The position numbers and the translations under genes were made by a program. From Oleomonas cavernae (GTDB lineage: Bacteria > Pseudomonadota > Alphaproteobacteria > Zavarziniales > Zavarziniaceae), in assembly GCF_003590945.1 (NCBI RefSeq), contig NZ_QYUK01000011.1:462001-526000 (forward strand): DNA of 64,000 bases, in the 5' to 3' direction. Positions 55,330 to 64,000 of the stretch are shown here, one piece after another; within the stretch, counting starts at the first letter, position 1; every line of letters starts with the position of its first letter. The notes beneath the pieces are model-generated. The model ran no database searches and was not told the origin of the DNA. It worked only from the letters and a program-made list of their open reading frames with translations.

Positions 55330-56097
55330 TCAGGGCTGGGCGGCGAGGTACTCCAGCCGCTCGGCGGCGACCTTCCTGACGGTGTCGCGGTCGCTGCCGA
55401 CCGGGATCTGGTAGGCCAGCCACAGGAACAATTCCTCCTGCGGGGTCAACATGGTCTGCGGGTCGGCATCGGCCGGGACAGCCTCGCCCGAGGCCGCTTC
55501 CGCCATGCCCATCAGGCCCAGCGCGCGCAGCAGCATCAGCGCCAGGCAACGCTGCTGTGCCCGGGCAGGCGTGCCCTCGACGATACGGATGGTGACGAAG
55601 CCCACCTCTCGCGGCTTGAGCGGGTGCATGGACATCGCATAGCTGCCGCAGCCCGCCGCCGGCAGGGCGGCGGCAGCGGGCGTGACATAGAAGGGCGGAT
55701 CAAGGCTGACCTGGGGCCGTGGTGTGTCCAGCGCCGGCTTTTCCTCGCGGACGATCAGCGTCGCCTGGTCATAGTCCGGCGACCCCGGCTCGGGTGAAGG
55801 GGCGAGGCCGGTCAGTGCCCTGATGCGCTCGATCGCCGGCGGTTCTGCCGCGGTCAAGTCCGACCAGTCGAAATAGTGCAGCGGCTTACCGTCGGCCACT
55901 CGGGCAAGGCGCTCGGCATCGATCGGCAGCTGCATGAAATTATAGTAGGGCGCGCCACCCAGCGCGGCCGCCACGAAGCGGTCGATGGTGGCTGGATCGC
56001 GGGCAAGCGATGGCGCATCCGGCGGCGGCAAAGCCCCCGCATGGGCGGAGAACGCCAACAAGGCCAGACACGGCGCCAGATACTGGGAATATCTCAT
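55330..56097 (-). CDS. Secreted protein, DUF2927-like, paralogue of the next gene
   Basis: 255 residues with a signal peptide (MRYSQYLAPCLALLAFSAHA, cleaved near AGA). The body has a central Asp/Glu-rich region and a late motif QQRCLALMLLRALGLMGMAE, then LTPQEELFLWLAYQIPVGSD. The C-x-A-x-x-L-L-R-x-L-G-L ... LTPxExLFLxxxY pattern resembles DUF2927, a secreted family with a degenerate zinc-protease look; here the HExxH-like sequence is not present. A cysteine in AAGCGSYAMSMHPLKPREVG is matched in the paralogue. Overlaps the upstream paralogue by ATGA (56094-56097). The function is unknown. Confidence 0.65.
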   Translation of the reverse strand: MRYSQYLAPCLALLAFSAHAGALPPPDAPSLARDPATIDRFVAAALGGAPYYNFMQLPIDAERLARVADGKPLHYFDWSDLTAAEPPAIERIRALTGLAPSPEPGSPDYDQATLIVREEKPALDTPRPQVSLDPPFYVTPAAAALPAAGCGSYAMSMHPLKPREVGFVTIRIVEGTPARAQQRCLALMLLRALGLMGMAEAASGEAVPADADPQTMLTPQEELFLWLAYQIPVGSDRDTVRKVAAERLEYLAAQP

Positions 56098-56897
56098 GGT
56101 TGCTGTTGAATCTGCTCGATCAGGACGGTGGCCTGGGCCTTTGCGGCGGCCCGGCTAAGGCCCGGTGTCATCCGGTAGAGCATCCAGAGAAACAGCCTTT
56201 CCTCGGGCGTCATGGCGGTTGCCAAGTCGGCCTCGGGGGGCGGGCTGCCGTTGTCGAAGGCCGCGCCCATCGACAAGCCTTGGAAGCGCAGCAGCATGAG
56301 GGCGAAGCAGCGTTTCCGTGCCAACGACGGGGCCTCGGCGGCGATGACCGCAAAGGCGAGGGTGATGCGCGAAGGATGCATGCCGTTGGTCATGAAATGT
56401 ACTTCGCCGCACTGACGCTCGATGCCGTCGACACCAACGGTGACCTTGATGAAATCCTTGACAGCAAAGCGGACGAACGAGGAACTGTTCATCAACGAGG
56501 CGACTTTTTCGCGACGCTGATCGTAATCCATGATGAGCAGCAGGTAGGGCGGATCGTCCGCCTGGCCACAGGGACGCAATATTGTCGGCTCGTCGGTCAG
56601 AGTCGAGATTTCCGCGACGATAGGCGTCAATTCGGCAAGATAAGCATTGTCGGTCGCAGAGAAGCAGACGCTGGGCGATTTCAGGCTGTGGATCGTCCGT
56701 GCCACGCCCAGGCTTATTCCGGCCACCCTGGGAACGCTGTCGGGATCGACCGCCGCATCGAGAAAGCGGTTGATCAGTGTCGGATCCTCAAGGCGGACCT
56801 GTTCAATGATTTCCCGCGGCGGCAGGGCAACGTCGGCCAGTGCCTGGCCGCTCATCGCCACGATTATCGCGACGAGGGCAAAGCTGCGCCAACCCAT
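56094..56897 (-). CDS. Secreted protein, DUF2927-like
   Basis: 267 residues with a signal peptide (MGWRSFALVAIIVAMSGQAL, cleaved near ADV). Same layout as the neighbour: LEDPTLINRFLDAAVD versus ARDPATIDRFVAAAL, a Cys in GIERQCGEVHFMTNGMHPSR, ARKRCFALMLLRFQGLSMG, and MTPEERLFLWMLYRMTPG. The two are an old tandem duplication, with low identity outside these landmarks. The protein is predicted periplasmic or extracellular. It starts three bases after the stop of the alpha/beta hydrolase gene on the same strand, so the three genes and the transglycosylase may be one transcript. Confidence 0.65.
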   Translation of the reverse strand: MGWRSFALVAIIVAMSGQALADVALPPREIIEQVRLEDPTLINRFLDAAVDPDSVPRVAGISLGVARTIHSLKSPSVCFSATDNAYLAELTPIVAEISTLTDEPTILRPCGQADDPPYLLLIMDYDQRREKVASLMNSSSFVRFAVKDFIKVTVGVDGIERQCGEVHFMTNGMHPSRITLAFAVIAAEAPSLARKRCFALMLLRFQGLSMGAAFDNGSPPPEADLATAMTPEERLFLWMLYRMTPGLSRAAAKAQATVLIEQIQQQP

Positions 56898-56900
56898 CGC

Positions 56901-57761
56901 TCACCCCTCGACGCGGGCGATCAGGGCCTCGATGGCGGCAACCGAGACGGGCTCGTCCAGCAGGGGGGCATGGCCGCGCTCGGGCACTTCGACGGTGACG
57001 AGGTCGGGCTTGGCCGCCACCATCTTGGCGACCGTCGCCGGCGACAGCAGGTCGGACAGGGCGCCGCGCAGGACGGCGGTGGGGACGGCCGCCAGGCCGC
57101 CGAAGACCGCCCACAGGTCGCCGCCCGGCCCGCCTGTGCGCAGCGCTTCGCCGATCTTGGCATCATAATTGGGCCGCAGGCCGCCTTCCGGCTTCTCGAC
57201 GAAGACGGCATGGGCGAAACGCTCCCACGCCGTGTCGGGCAAGACAGGGAACTGCGACAGGTTCAGGCCCTTGATCTGTGCCACCGCCTCGTCCCAGGTG
57301 GCGGGATCCGACTGGTTACCGGCAAAGGCGGCGATGCGGGCCAGGCCCTCGGGCGACAGTTCGGGGCCGATATCGTTGAGCACCGCGCCGGCCAGCAGGT
57401 GCGGCGCCAGCAGCGAGACGATCTGGGTGACGATGCCGCCCAGCGAGGTGCCGACGAAGACCGCCCGATTGATCCCGGTCAGGCCCAGCAGTTCGATCAC
57501 GTCCCGGGCATAGGTCGGCGGCACGTAGTTCATCATCACCGGGTCGTAGTCCGACAGGCCCCGGCCGCGGAAATCGGGCGAGATCACGCGCCGTCCGCCT
57601 TGGGACAGGTGCAGGGCAAGGCTCTCGAAATCCTTGGAATTGCGGGTCAGGCCGGGCAGGCAGACGACCGGCAGGCGGCTGTCGCTGAAATTGCCGTAGT
57701 AGCGGGCATAGAGGGAGAGGCCGTCATGGGACGTGTAACGCAGGTCACGATAGGCGGCCAT
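56901..57761 (-). CDS. Alpha/beta hydrolase
   Basis: 286 residues. Standard fold: oxyanion region VVCLPGLTRNSKDFESLA, DFRGRGLSDYDP, nucleophile elbow VGTSLGGIVTQ (Ser near 100), and C-terminal His in ERGHAPLLDEPVSVAAI. The DPVMMNYVPPTYARDVIELL region is shared with a subfamily near 3-oxoadipate enol-lactonases and lipases, but the substrate cannot be fixed. The ATG at 57761 is used because GGAGG is four bases upstream; an ATG one codon earlier is adjacent. It lies between the transglycosylase and the two secreted proteins. Confidence 0.85.
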   Translation of the reverse strand: MAAYRDLRYTSHDGLSLYARYYGNFSDSRLPVVCLPGLTRNSKDFESLALHLSQGGRRVISPDFRGRGLSDYDPVMMNYVPPTYARDVIELLGLTGINRAVFVGTSLGGIVTQIVSLLAPHLLAGAVLNDIGPELSPEGLARIAAFAGNQSDPATWDEAVAQIKGLNLSQFPVLPDTAWERFAHAVFVEKPEGGLRPNYDAKIGEALRTGGPGGDLWAVFGGLAAVPTAVLRGALSDLLSPATVAKMVAAKPDLVTVEVPERGHAPLLDEPVSVAAIEALIARVEG

Positions 57762-57791
57762 CATTCCTCCGGAATTTTTATGGGCTCGAGT

Positions 57792-59861
57792 TCAGCCGGC
57801 GGTGCTGCCGCGGTAGGGCCGGTCGACGATCGGCGAGGCGCGCGAGCCCGCGCCGCGCAACAGGTCCCGGGCGATGCCCAGGGCCGGCTGCTTGCTGCCG
57901 GCCAGGCGCTGGCGATAGACCTGGGTGTTCTCGATCACGCGCTGGATATAGTTGCGGGTCTCCTCGAAGGGGACCATCTCGATCCAGTCCACGACATCGA
58001 CGGTGGACGAGCGCGGATCGCCGAAACGATCCACCCATTGGTCGATGCGCCCGCCGCCGGCATTGTAGGCCCCGGCGACCATGGCGTAGGAGCCGCCGAA
58101 ATCCTCCAGCAGCTCGTCGAGGTGCGCGACGCCCAGGGTCATGTTGTAGGAGGGGTCGGAGGTGAGCCGTCCCTGATCGAAGGTCAGGCCCAGGTCCTTG
58201 GCCACCAGCTTGGCGGTCCCCGGCATCAACTGCATCAGGCCGCGGGCGCCGGCCGGGCTGACCGCCTCGGCGCGGAATTCGCTCTCCTGCCGGGTCAGGG
58301 CCAGGGCCAGGGCGCGCTCGGTCAGGGCGCCTTCGGGCATGTTCATGATCGGATAGCCGCGGGCACCCAGGAAGGTGCCGGCCAGGCTGGCTTCCTTGGC
58401 GGCGATGACGCCGGCATAGGTGCCGCCGTTGGTCGCGGCCATGTCGGCCACCAGGGCGCGCAGCGCGGGCGAGGGATTGTTCTCCATCACCTGCTTGAGG
58501 AAGGGGCGGATCCGGTTCACCTCGCCGATTTCGATCAGCATGCGGGCGGCCCGGACCAGCTCGTCCCGGTCGAGGGTGGCCTGTGCCCCGGCATCGGGCC
58601 GGGGATCGACGGGCAGGGCGCGCGACACCGTCTCGCCCAGTTCGAAGGCGGCGAGCTGGCCGTAGAAGGTTTGCGACTGGGCAGCCGCCTTTTCGTACCA
58701 GGTGCGCGCGGCGGCGGCATTGCCCGCCGCGGCCGCGGCCCGCCCCGCCCAGTAGCTGGCGCGCGAGACCGAAATCGGCGTCTTCACCTTGGTCGACATG
58801 GCGGTGAAATGGCGCAGGCCGACATCGGGCTGGCGCAGGAAGCGCAGGGCGATCCAGCCGGCAGTCCATTCCGCCTCGAAATAATCGGTGCCGTCGGTCA
58901 GGTTGTGCATCCGGGCGACCCGGTAGGCTTCCTGGTAGCGGCCGGCGGTGACCAGGCGGCGGGCAGCGTAGCGGATGTGCGGCCACCACTTAGGCGCATT
59001 CTGTGCCGTGGTGCCCTCGGGCAGGCTGGCGATCAGGTCGACGGCCTGGTCGTCGTAATCGAGCGAGCGCAGATAGCGCACGCGCGCGAACAGCAGGCCC
59101 GGCTCGTCCCGGCGGGCGGCGGGAACGGCGGCAAGATCCTTGGCCGCGGTCTTGGCGGCCAGGATGTACGAGATCGCCGCCGTCGACATGGCGCGGTAGT
59201 CGGGCGGCAGCAGCGGCTGCAGGCGCCGCGCCTCGGCCACATCCTCGTCCATCAGCAGCCGGTTCATCCGGGCGATATGGTCGGCCTGGGTCAATTGCCC
59301 GCCATAGCTGGCCAGGATCTGGCCCTCGGCCAGGCTGTCGGTGTCGGCATCGATCCAGCCCTGGCGCAGCAGCAGCAGGCCGCGCGCCTTGTCGCCGGCG
59401 GCCAGCAGGGCGGCGCCGAAGCGCAGCTTGCCGATCCCGGTGGCCGGCGGGTTGCGTTCGAACCAGGTGATCAGGCGCGACGGGGTGGTCGCGGTCGGGT
59501 CGATCGCCGCCTCGGCCCGGGCTAGGAGGGTGGCGCGGCGCGGCCAATTGGGATTGCGGTCGACGAATTGGGCGATCTCGTCGAAGCCGGCATAGTTTTC
59601 CTTGGCCAGGAAGCGCTGCCAGTCGATGACCTTGGCCAGGGTGCGGTCGCGGGCCGGGGCGGCGATCGCCGCGGCGTTGTCCCAGTCGCCATCGGCGGCC
59701 GCGGCAAAGGCCTGGGTATAGATCTGCCGGTCGGAAGCGCTGAGCAGCGAGGGGAAGCGCGCCGCCGTCGTTTGCGCCTGCGCCGGGTGATCGAACGGTG
59801 CAAGCGTCGCCGCCGCACCCGCCGCGAGCGCTAACAACACCATTCCCGTGGCCAGCCGCAT
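57792..59861 (-). CDS. Soluble lytic murein transglycosylase (Slt70-like)
   Basis: 689 residues. A signal peptide (MRLATGMVLLALAAGAAATL) is followed by a long helical superhelix of about 470 residues (repeated Ala-rich helices, like the Slt70 U-domain) and a C-terminal SLT domain. The SLT motifs are ALALTRQESEFRAEAVSPAG with catalytic Glu near 526, GLMQLMPGTAKLVAKDLGL, NMTLGVAHLDELLEDFGGSY and AGAYNAGGGRIDQW. It cleaves the MurNAc-GlcNAc bond to form anhydro ends. A GTG at 59900 would add 13 residues before the signal. Its gene is followed by the hydrolase after 30 bases. Confidence 0.9.
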   Translation of the reverse strand: MRLATGMVLLALAAGAAATLAPFDHPAQAQTTAARFPSLLSASDRQIYTQAFAAAADGDWDNAAAIAAPARDRTLAKVIDWQRFLAKENYAGFDEIAQFVDRNPNWPRRATLLARAEAAIDPTATTPSRLITWFERNPPATGIGKLRFGAALLAAGDKARGLLLLRQGWIDADTDSLAEGQILASYGGQLTQADHIARMNRLLMDEDVAEARRLQPLLPPDYRAMSTAAISYILAAKTAAKDLAAVPAARRDEPGLLFARVRYLRSLDYDDQAVDLIASLPEGTTAQNAPKWWPHIRYAARRLVTAGRYQEAYRVARMHNLTDGTDYFEAEWTAGWIALRFLRQPDVGLRHFTAMSTKVKTPISVSRASYWAGRAAAAAGNAAAARTWYEKAAAQSQTFYGQLAAFELGETVSRALPVDPRPDAGAQATLDRDELVRAARMLIEIGEVNRIRPFLKQVMENNPSPALRALVADMAATNGGTYAGVIAAKEASLAGTFLGARGYPIMNMPEGALTERALALALTRQESEFRAEAVSPAGARGLMQLMPGTAKLVAKDLGLTFDQGRLTSDPSYNMTLGVAHLDELLEDFGGSYAMVAGAYNAGGGRIDQWVDRFGDPRSSTVDVVDWIEMVPFEETRNYIQRVIENTQVYRQRLAGSKQPALGIARDLLRGAGSRASPIVDRPYRGSTAG

Positions 59862-59940
59862 CTTGAACCCCAGTCCCCGAATCAGCAGATCCCTGGCCAC
59901 CCAGGATAGCGACGACCCGGCGATAGCGCCACCCGGCCGG

Positions 59941-62900
59941 TCATTCCGCCGGGGCTGTTGTCGCCATATTCCCGCGCTTTTCGCGCCGGCCGACCAGGCC
60001 GCGGATCACGGTATAGAAAACCGGCGTGAACAGCAGGCCGAAGATGGTGACGCCCAGCATGCCGAAGACCACCGCGGTGCCCAGGGCCTGGCGCATTTCG
60101 GCGCCGGCGCCTGCCGCGATCGCCATCGGCACGACGCCTAAGGTGAAGGCGAAGGAGGTCATCAGGATCGGGCGCAGGCGCAGGCGGCAGGCTTCGAGCA
60201 CGGCGGCGAAGCGGTCCTTGCCCAGGTCTTCCTGTTGCCTGGCGAATTCGATGATCAGGATCGCGTTCTTCGAGGCAAGGCCCACCAGCACGACAAAGCC
60301 GATCTGCACCAGGATGTTGTTGTCGATGCCGCGGAAATAGATGCCGCCCAGGGCCGAAAGCAGGCACATGGGCACGATCAGGATGATCGCCAGCGGCAGG
60401 GCCCAGCTCTCGTATTGCGCCGACAGGGCCAGGAAGACGAACAGCACGGCCAGCGGGAAGACGATCAGCGCCGTATTGCCGGCAATCTTCTGCTGATAGG
60501 ACAACTCGGTCCATTCAAAGGCGATACCTTCCGGCAGGCTCTCCGTGGCCAGGGCTTCCAGGCTGGACAGCGCCTGCCCGGTGCTGACGCCCGGCAGCAG
60601 CGATCCCGTTACCGGCGCGGCCAGGTATTGGTTGTAGCGGACCACCAGGTCGGGGCCCGAGATGTTGCGGAACGAGGCGACCGAGCCCAGCGGCACCATG
60701 GCGCCGTCGTTGGAACGGGCCCGCAGGTGGGCGATGTCGGCCTGGTCGATGCGGAACTGGGAATCGGCCTGGGCGGTGACGCGATACGAACGGCCGAACA
60801 GGGTCAGGTCGTTGACGTAGGACGAGCCCAGGAAAGTGGTCACGGCGTCGAAGATCGCCTGGGGCGAGACGTTCAGGATCTGCGCCTTCACCCGGTCGAC
60901 ATCGACGAACAGTTGCGGCGTGCCGATGGTGAAGGGGGTGTAGACCGAGGACAGGCCGGGAATCTGGTTGGCCTTGGTCACGAAATCGTCGACCGCGGTC
61001 TTCAGCGGGCCGATGCCCTGGCCCAGGCGATCCTGGATCTGCAGCGAGAAGCCGCCAGCATTGCCGATGCCCGAGACGGGCGGCGGCGGCACGATCAGCA
61101 CGAAAGCTTCCTCGATGACGAACAGCTTTTGATTCAGTTCGGCCATGATGGCGTCGACCGAATGGCCCTCGGCCGCGCGCTCGGCGGCGTCCTTCAGGGT
61201 TACGAAGATCGCGCCGGCGTTGGAGGCGCTGGTGAAGGTGGCGCCCGAGAAGCCGGCAATGGTCACGGTATGGGCAACGCCCGGCACGCCGCGGGCGATG
61301 TCGCTGGCACGGTGCAGGACCTCGTCGGTCCGCGCCAGCGAGGCGCCCGGCGGCAGTTGGATGACGGCGATGAGATAGCCGCGGTCCTGCATCGGGATGA
61401 AGCCGGTCGGGACATGGGCGAAGCCGAACACGGTCGCCCCGATCAGGCCGGCATAGACGATCAGCAGCAGCGCGGCGCGGCGGGTGAAGCCACCCACCAC
61501 CCGGCCATAGCGGTCGGACAGCCAGGTGAAGCCCCGGTTGAAGCCGCTGAACAGCCAGCGCAGGGGATTGCGGCTGTCGGTCGTGTGGATGCGGTGGGGC
61601 CGCAGCAGCAGGGCGGCCAGCGCCGGGCTCAGCGTCAGGGAGTTGAAGGCCGAGATGGCGGTGGCAACCGCGACGGTCACCGCGAACTGCTTGTAGAAGG
61701 CGCCGGAGATGCCGGGGATGAAGGCGGTCGGCACGAACACCGCGCCCAGGACGATGGCGATCGCGATCAGCGCGCCCGAAACCTCGTCCATGGTCTTGCG
61801 CGCGGCATCGCGGGGACTGAGGCCCTGGGCAATGTGGTGTTCCACCGCCTCGACCACCACGATGGCGTCGTCGACGACGATGCCGATCGCCAGCACCAGG
61901 CCGAACATCGACAGGGTGTTCAGCGAGAAGCCCAGGCCCGCCATGATCGCGAAGGTGCCGATCAGGGCGACCGGAATGGCGACGATGGGGATGATCGTGG
62001 CGCGCCAGCTTTGCAGGAAGACGAAGACCACGATGACGACCAGGGCGATCGCCTCGAACAGGGTCTTCACCACCTCGGCGATCGATTCCTCGACGAAGTC
62101 GGTGGGATTGTAGACGATCCGGTACTCGAGGCCCTTGGGAAAGGCCTGCGACAGTTCGGCCATCTTGGCCTTCAGCGCCGCGGCGGTGGCGACGGCGTTG
62201 GAGCCCGGGCGCTGGAACACGCCCATGGCCGCCGCCGGCTTGCCGTCGAGATAGGAATTGGTGGTGTAGTCGCGCGCCGCCAGCTCGACCCGGGCGACGT
62301 CGCGCAGGCGCACGAACTGCCCGCCCGAGACGGCCTTGACGATGATCTCGCCGAATTGTTCGGGCGTTTGCAGGCGGCCTTGCAGGCGCACCGGCACCTC
62401 GAACGGGGTCGCCAGCTCCAGCGGCTGCTGGCCCAGCTTGCCGCCGGCGATCTCGTTGTTCTGCGACTGCACGGCCGAGAGGACATCCTCGGCGGACAGG
62501 TTCAGGTTGGCCATCCGCTCGGGATCGAGCCAGATGCGCATGGCATAGTCGCGGGCGCCGAACACCGTGATGCTGCCCACGCCGTCCACGCGCGAGAGCA
62601 CGTCCTTGATCTGCAGGGATACGTAATTGGAGATGTAGAGATTGTCGAAGGTGCTGTCGGGCGACAGCAGGTGGATCACCATCATCAGGTCGGGCGACGA
62701 CTTGGCGGTGGTCACGCCCTGGCGCCGCACTTCCTCGGGCAGCAGCGGCTCGGCGATCGAGACCCGGTTCTGCACCAGCACCTGGGCGGTGTCGAGGTCG
62801 GTCCCCGGCTGGAAGGTGACGGTTAACTGCATGCGCCCGTCGGCCGACGAGTAGGAGCGCATGTAGATCATGTTGTCGATGCCGTTGACCTGCTCCTCGA

Positions 62901-63099
62901 TCGGGGCGGCCACGGTGGTGGCGATGGCTTCCGGGTTGGCGCCGGGATAGTTGGCGGTCACCACCACGGTGGGCGGGGCGATTTCCGGGTATTGTGCGAT
63001 GGGCAGGCCGAAGAAGGCGATGCCGCCGACGATCATGATGACGATCGACAGGACCGCCGCGAAGATCGGGCGGTCGATGAAGAAGTGCGGGATCTTCAC
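59941..63099 (-). CDS. RND multidrug efflux permease (HAE1, AcrB/MexB family)
   Basis: 1052 residues. Start MKIPHFFIDRPIFAAVLSIV and TM2-6 region (FGLVLAIGIVVDDAIVVVEA with the paired Asp of proton relay near 405-410) are diagnostic. Porter and docking features include GANPEAIATTVAAPIEEQVNG, QNRVSIAEPLLPEEVRRQGV, ALSAQYESWALPLAII and GLASKNAILIIEFA. It pumps drugs, solvents or bile-like compounds using the proton gradient as a trimer spanning the inner membrane and periplasm. Its ATG overlaps the stop of the adaptor gene (63096-63099). No outer-membrane factor follows; the next gene is slt, 79 bases on. A TetR-type regulator, if any, would lie beyond the adaptor. Confidence 0.95.
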   Translation of the reverse strand: MKIPHFFIDRPIFAAVLSIVIMIVGGIAFFGLPIAQYPEIAPPTVVVTANYPGANPEAIATTVAAPIEEQVNGIDNMIYMRSYSSADGRMQLTVTFQPGTDLDTAQVLVQNRVSIAEPLLPEEVRRQGVTTAKSSPDLMMVIHLLSPDSTFDNLYISNYVSLQIKDVLSRVDGVGSITVFGARDYAMRIWLDPERMANLNLSAEDVLSAVQSQNNEIAGGKLGQQPLELATPFEVPVRLQGRLQTPEQFGEIIVKAVSGGQFVRLRDVARVELAARDYTTNSYLDGKPAAAMGVFQRPGSNAVATAAALKAKMAELSQAFPKGLEYRIVYNPTDFVEESIAEVVKTLFEAIALVVIVVFVFLQSWRATIIPIVAIPVALIGTFAIMAGLGFSLNTLSMFGLVLAIGIVVDDAIVVVEAVEHHIAQGLSPRDAARKTMDEVSGALIAIAIVLGAVFVPTAFIPGISGAFYKQFAVTVAVATAISAFNSLTLSPALAALLLRPHRIHTTDSRNPLRWLFSGFNRGFTWLSDRYGRVVGGFTRRAALLLIVYAGLIGATVFGFAHVPTGFIPMQDRGYLIAVIQLPPGASLARTDEVLHRASDIARGVPGVAHTVTIAGFSGATFTSASNAGAIFVTLKDAAERAAEGHSVDAIMAELNQKLFVIEEAFVLIVPPPPVSGIGNAGGFSLQIQDRLGQGIGPLKTAVDDFVTKANQIPGLSSVYTPFTIGTPQLFVDVDRVKAQILNVSPQAIFDAVTTFLGSSYVNDLTLFGRSYRVTAQADSQFRIDQADIAHLRARSNDGAMVPLGSVASFRNISGPDLVVRYNQYLAAPVTGSLLPGVSTGQALSSLEALATESLPEGIAFEWTELSYQQKIAGNTALIVFPLAVLFVFLALSAQYESWALPLAIILIVPMCLLSALGGIYFRGIDNNILVQIGFVVLVGLASKNAILIIEFARQQEDLGKDRFAAVLEACRLRLRPILMTSFAFTLGVVPMAIAAGAGAEMRQALGTAVVFGMLGVTIFGLLFTPVFYTVIRGLVGRREKRGNMATTAPAE

Positions 63100-64000
63100 T
63101 TCGCGCCCTCCGGCTTGGCGTCGGCCACCGGGGTGGGGTCGTTGACGATCTTGCCGTCGTCGTCGAGGTGCGCCGGGATCGGGCTGACCGGGACGCCCGG
63201 CCGGACCCGCATGATGCCGTTGACCACGACCTGGTCGGTTGGGGTCAGGCCGCTGCGGACAACGCGCAGGCTGCCCACGGCCGAGCCCAGTTCGACGATG
63301 GTGAGCTGCGGCTTGTTTTCCGCCCCGATGACCCAGACGAAGCGGCGGGTCTGGTCGGTGCCGATGGCGGCGTCGGGGATCAGGATGGTGCGCTTGGGCT
63401 CCGATCCGGCGACGCGGACACGGGCGAACATGCCCGGGGTGAACACCCGGCCGGGATTGGCGAAGATGCCGCGGACCCGGATCGTGCCGGTCGCCTGGTC
63501 GAGCTGATTGTCGACGAAATCCATCCAGCCGGCGTGGGGAAAGCCGGTCTCGTCGGCCAGGGCAAGGTCGATCGGAATCGCCGTGATGCGCGGATCCGGC
63601 AATTCGCCCAGCAGGTTGCGCCGCTGCGAGCGCAGATAGACCTGCTCGTCGCCGTCGAAATAGAGATAGATCGGGTCGACCGAGACGATGGTGGTCAGCG
63701 CCGTGCCGCCGGCATCGGCGCCCGAGACCAGGTTGCCGACCGTCACGTTGGTGCGGCTGATGCGGCCGGCGACCGGCGCCGTGATGCTGGTGAACTCGAG
63801 GTTCAGCTCGGCCTGGCGCAGCGCGGCCTGGGCCGATTGCACGCTGGCCGAGGCCGACCGGCGGGCCTGCAGTTTCTCGTCCAGGGTCTGCTGCGAGGCG
63901 TTGCCGCCCTGGCGCAGGGCGCCATAGCGGGCAACCTCCCGTTCGGCCAGTTCGAGCTGGGCATCGGCCGCATCGACATCCGCCTTGGCCCGCGCCACCT
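63096..64000 (-). CDS. RND efflux periplasmic adaptor (AcrA/MexA family), 5' end missing
   Basis: At least 301 residues visible, running off the right edge, so the signal peptide and first lipoyl half are lost. Seen: the alpha hairpin (ARAKADVDAADAQLELAERE, then VQSAQAALRQAELNLEFTSI), the second lipoyl strand TAPVAGRISRTNVTVGNLV, beta-barrel YFDGDEQVYLRSQRRNLL, GTIRVRGIFANPGRVFTPGMFARVRV, and the membrane-proximal end. It links the RND pump to an outer-membrane channel. It precedes the permease with an ATGA overlap. The start codon is outside the window. Confidence 0.93.
   Translation of the reverse strand, partial: VARAKADVDAADAQLELAEREVARYGALRQGGNASQQTLDEKLQARRSASASVQSAQAALRQAELNLEFTSITAPVAGRISRTNVTVGNLVSGADAGGTALTTIVSVDPIYLYFDGDEQVYLRSQRRNLLGELPDPRITAIPIDLALADETGFPHAGWMDFVDNQLDQATGTIRVRGIFANPGRVFTPGMFARVRVAGSEPKRTILIPDAAIGTDQTRRFVWVIGAENKPQLTIVELGSAVGSLRVVRSGLTPTDQVVVNGIMRVRPGVPVSPIPAHLDDDGKIVNDPTPVADAKPEGAK

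Noticed and set aside
56010-59525. A 1171-codon open frame on the + strand
   Set aside because: It is antisense to the two secreted proteins, the hydrolase and slt, all of which show family motifs. The translation is Gly/Arg/Asp/His-rich low-complexity sequence, typical of a frame opposite GC-rich genes.
60235-62826. An 863-codon + strand open frame opposite the RND permease
   Set aside because: Composition (Asp/Gly/Gln/Arg/His-rich) is that of an antisense shadow, and the minus strand encodes a complete AcrB-type protein.

Overview
The window is strongly GC-rich, densely packed chromosomal DNA that reads as an alphaproteobacterium. Signs of this are the alphaproteobacterial C-P lyase layout with a DUF1045 gene, a PimC/PimD-like acyl-CoA dehydrogenase pair, cysS-cimA-trmJ coupling, an ArsR/methyltransferase-metF-metH cluster, DUF1289 and DUF2927-like proteins, and the dispersed palindromes that translate as PAKAGIH...PGLRRDD. 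I cannot fix the genus. A Rhodospirillales-type environmental heterotroph is my best guess. No rRNA, tRNA, CRISPR array, transposase, integrase or prophage was seen. No gene-free stretch exceeds 300 bases.

Layout. 1-5534: the end of a C-P lyase operon (phnH' I J K L M, then a 2H-phosphoesterase DUF1045 gene). 5515-9335: a TetR regulator diverging from a short-chain dehydrogenase, then an HSL-type hydrolase and a DMT exporter. 9416-12212: the phosphonate ABC importer phnC-D-E. 12311-15722: a secreted subtilase with P domain and RTX repeats. 15810-20400: a second SDR, cobA, DUF1289, and two acyl-CoA dehydrogenase subunits. 20443-21011: a ParE/RelE-type toxin with a ribbon-helix-helix-type antitoxin. 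21136-30329: pncB, an adc-patatin operon, a DHA2 drug exporter, two tandem MDR oxidoreductases, nadE and a small antitoxin-like ORF. 30337-36919: gltX, a diguanylate cyclase with an intact I-site, cysS, cimA and trmJ. 37068-38792: three regulatory or hypothetical genes. 39069-42947: a very large RTX protein. 43130-49503: L,D-transpeptidase, a Gfo/Idh/MocA oxidoreductase, rpsD with clear promoter and terminator, msrQ, a GPH symporter, mlaC and mlaA. 49782-55148: ArsR-methyltransferase, metF and metH. 55330-59861: two related secreted proteins, an alpha/beta hydrolase and a lytic transglycosylase. 59941-64000: an RND efflux pump and its adaptor, which runs off the window.

How the parts work together. 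PhnCDE imports phosphonates, PhnGHIJKLM converts them to the ribose cyclic phosphate, and the DUF1045 2H phosphoesterase is a candidate for a late phosphodiester step. MetF and MetH form the methyl branch of methionine synthesis under an ArsR-type regulator. MlaA/MlaC, the transglycosylase, the L,D-transpeptidase and the RND pump serve the cell envelope. The two RTX proteins are presumably exported by a type I system encoded elsewhere.

Data quality. Six genes (phnI, the HSL hydrolase, phnE, the subtilase, the GPH symporter, metH) are broken by ten frameshifts. Each is repaired by adding one G or C, nearly always in a short G/C run. This looks like base-calling undercalls, not true pseudogenes, so these genes are annotated as whole CDSs. 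No clearly undescribed system was found. The best leads are the DUF1045 enzyme as a PhnP substitute, the palindrome that extends PhnJ at its C-terminus, the DUF2927-like secreted pair, and the alternating 81/90-residue RTX repeat.
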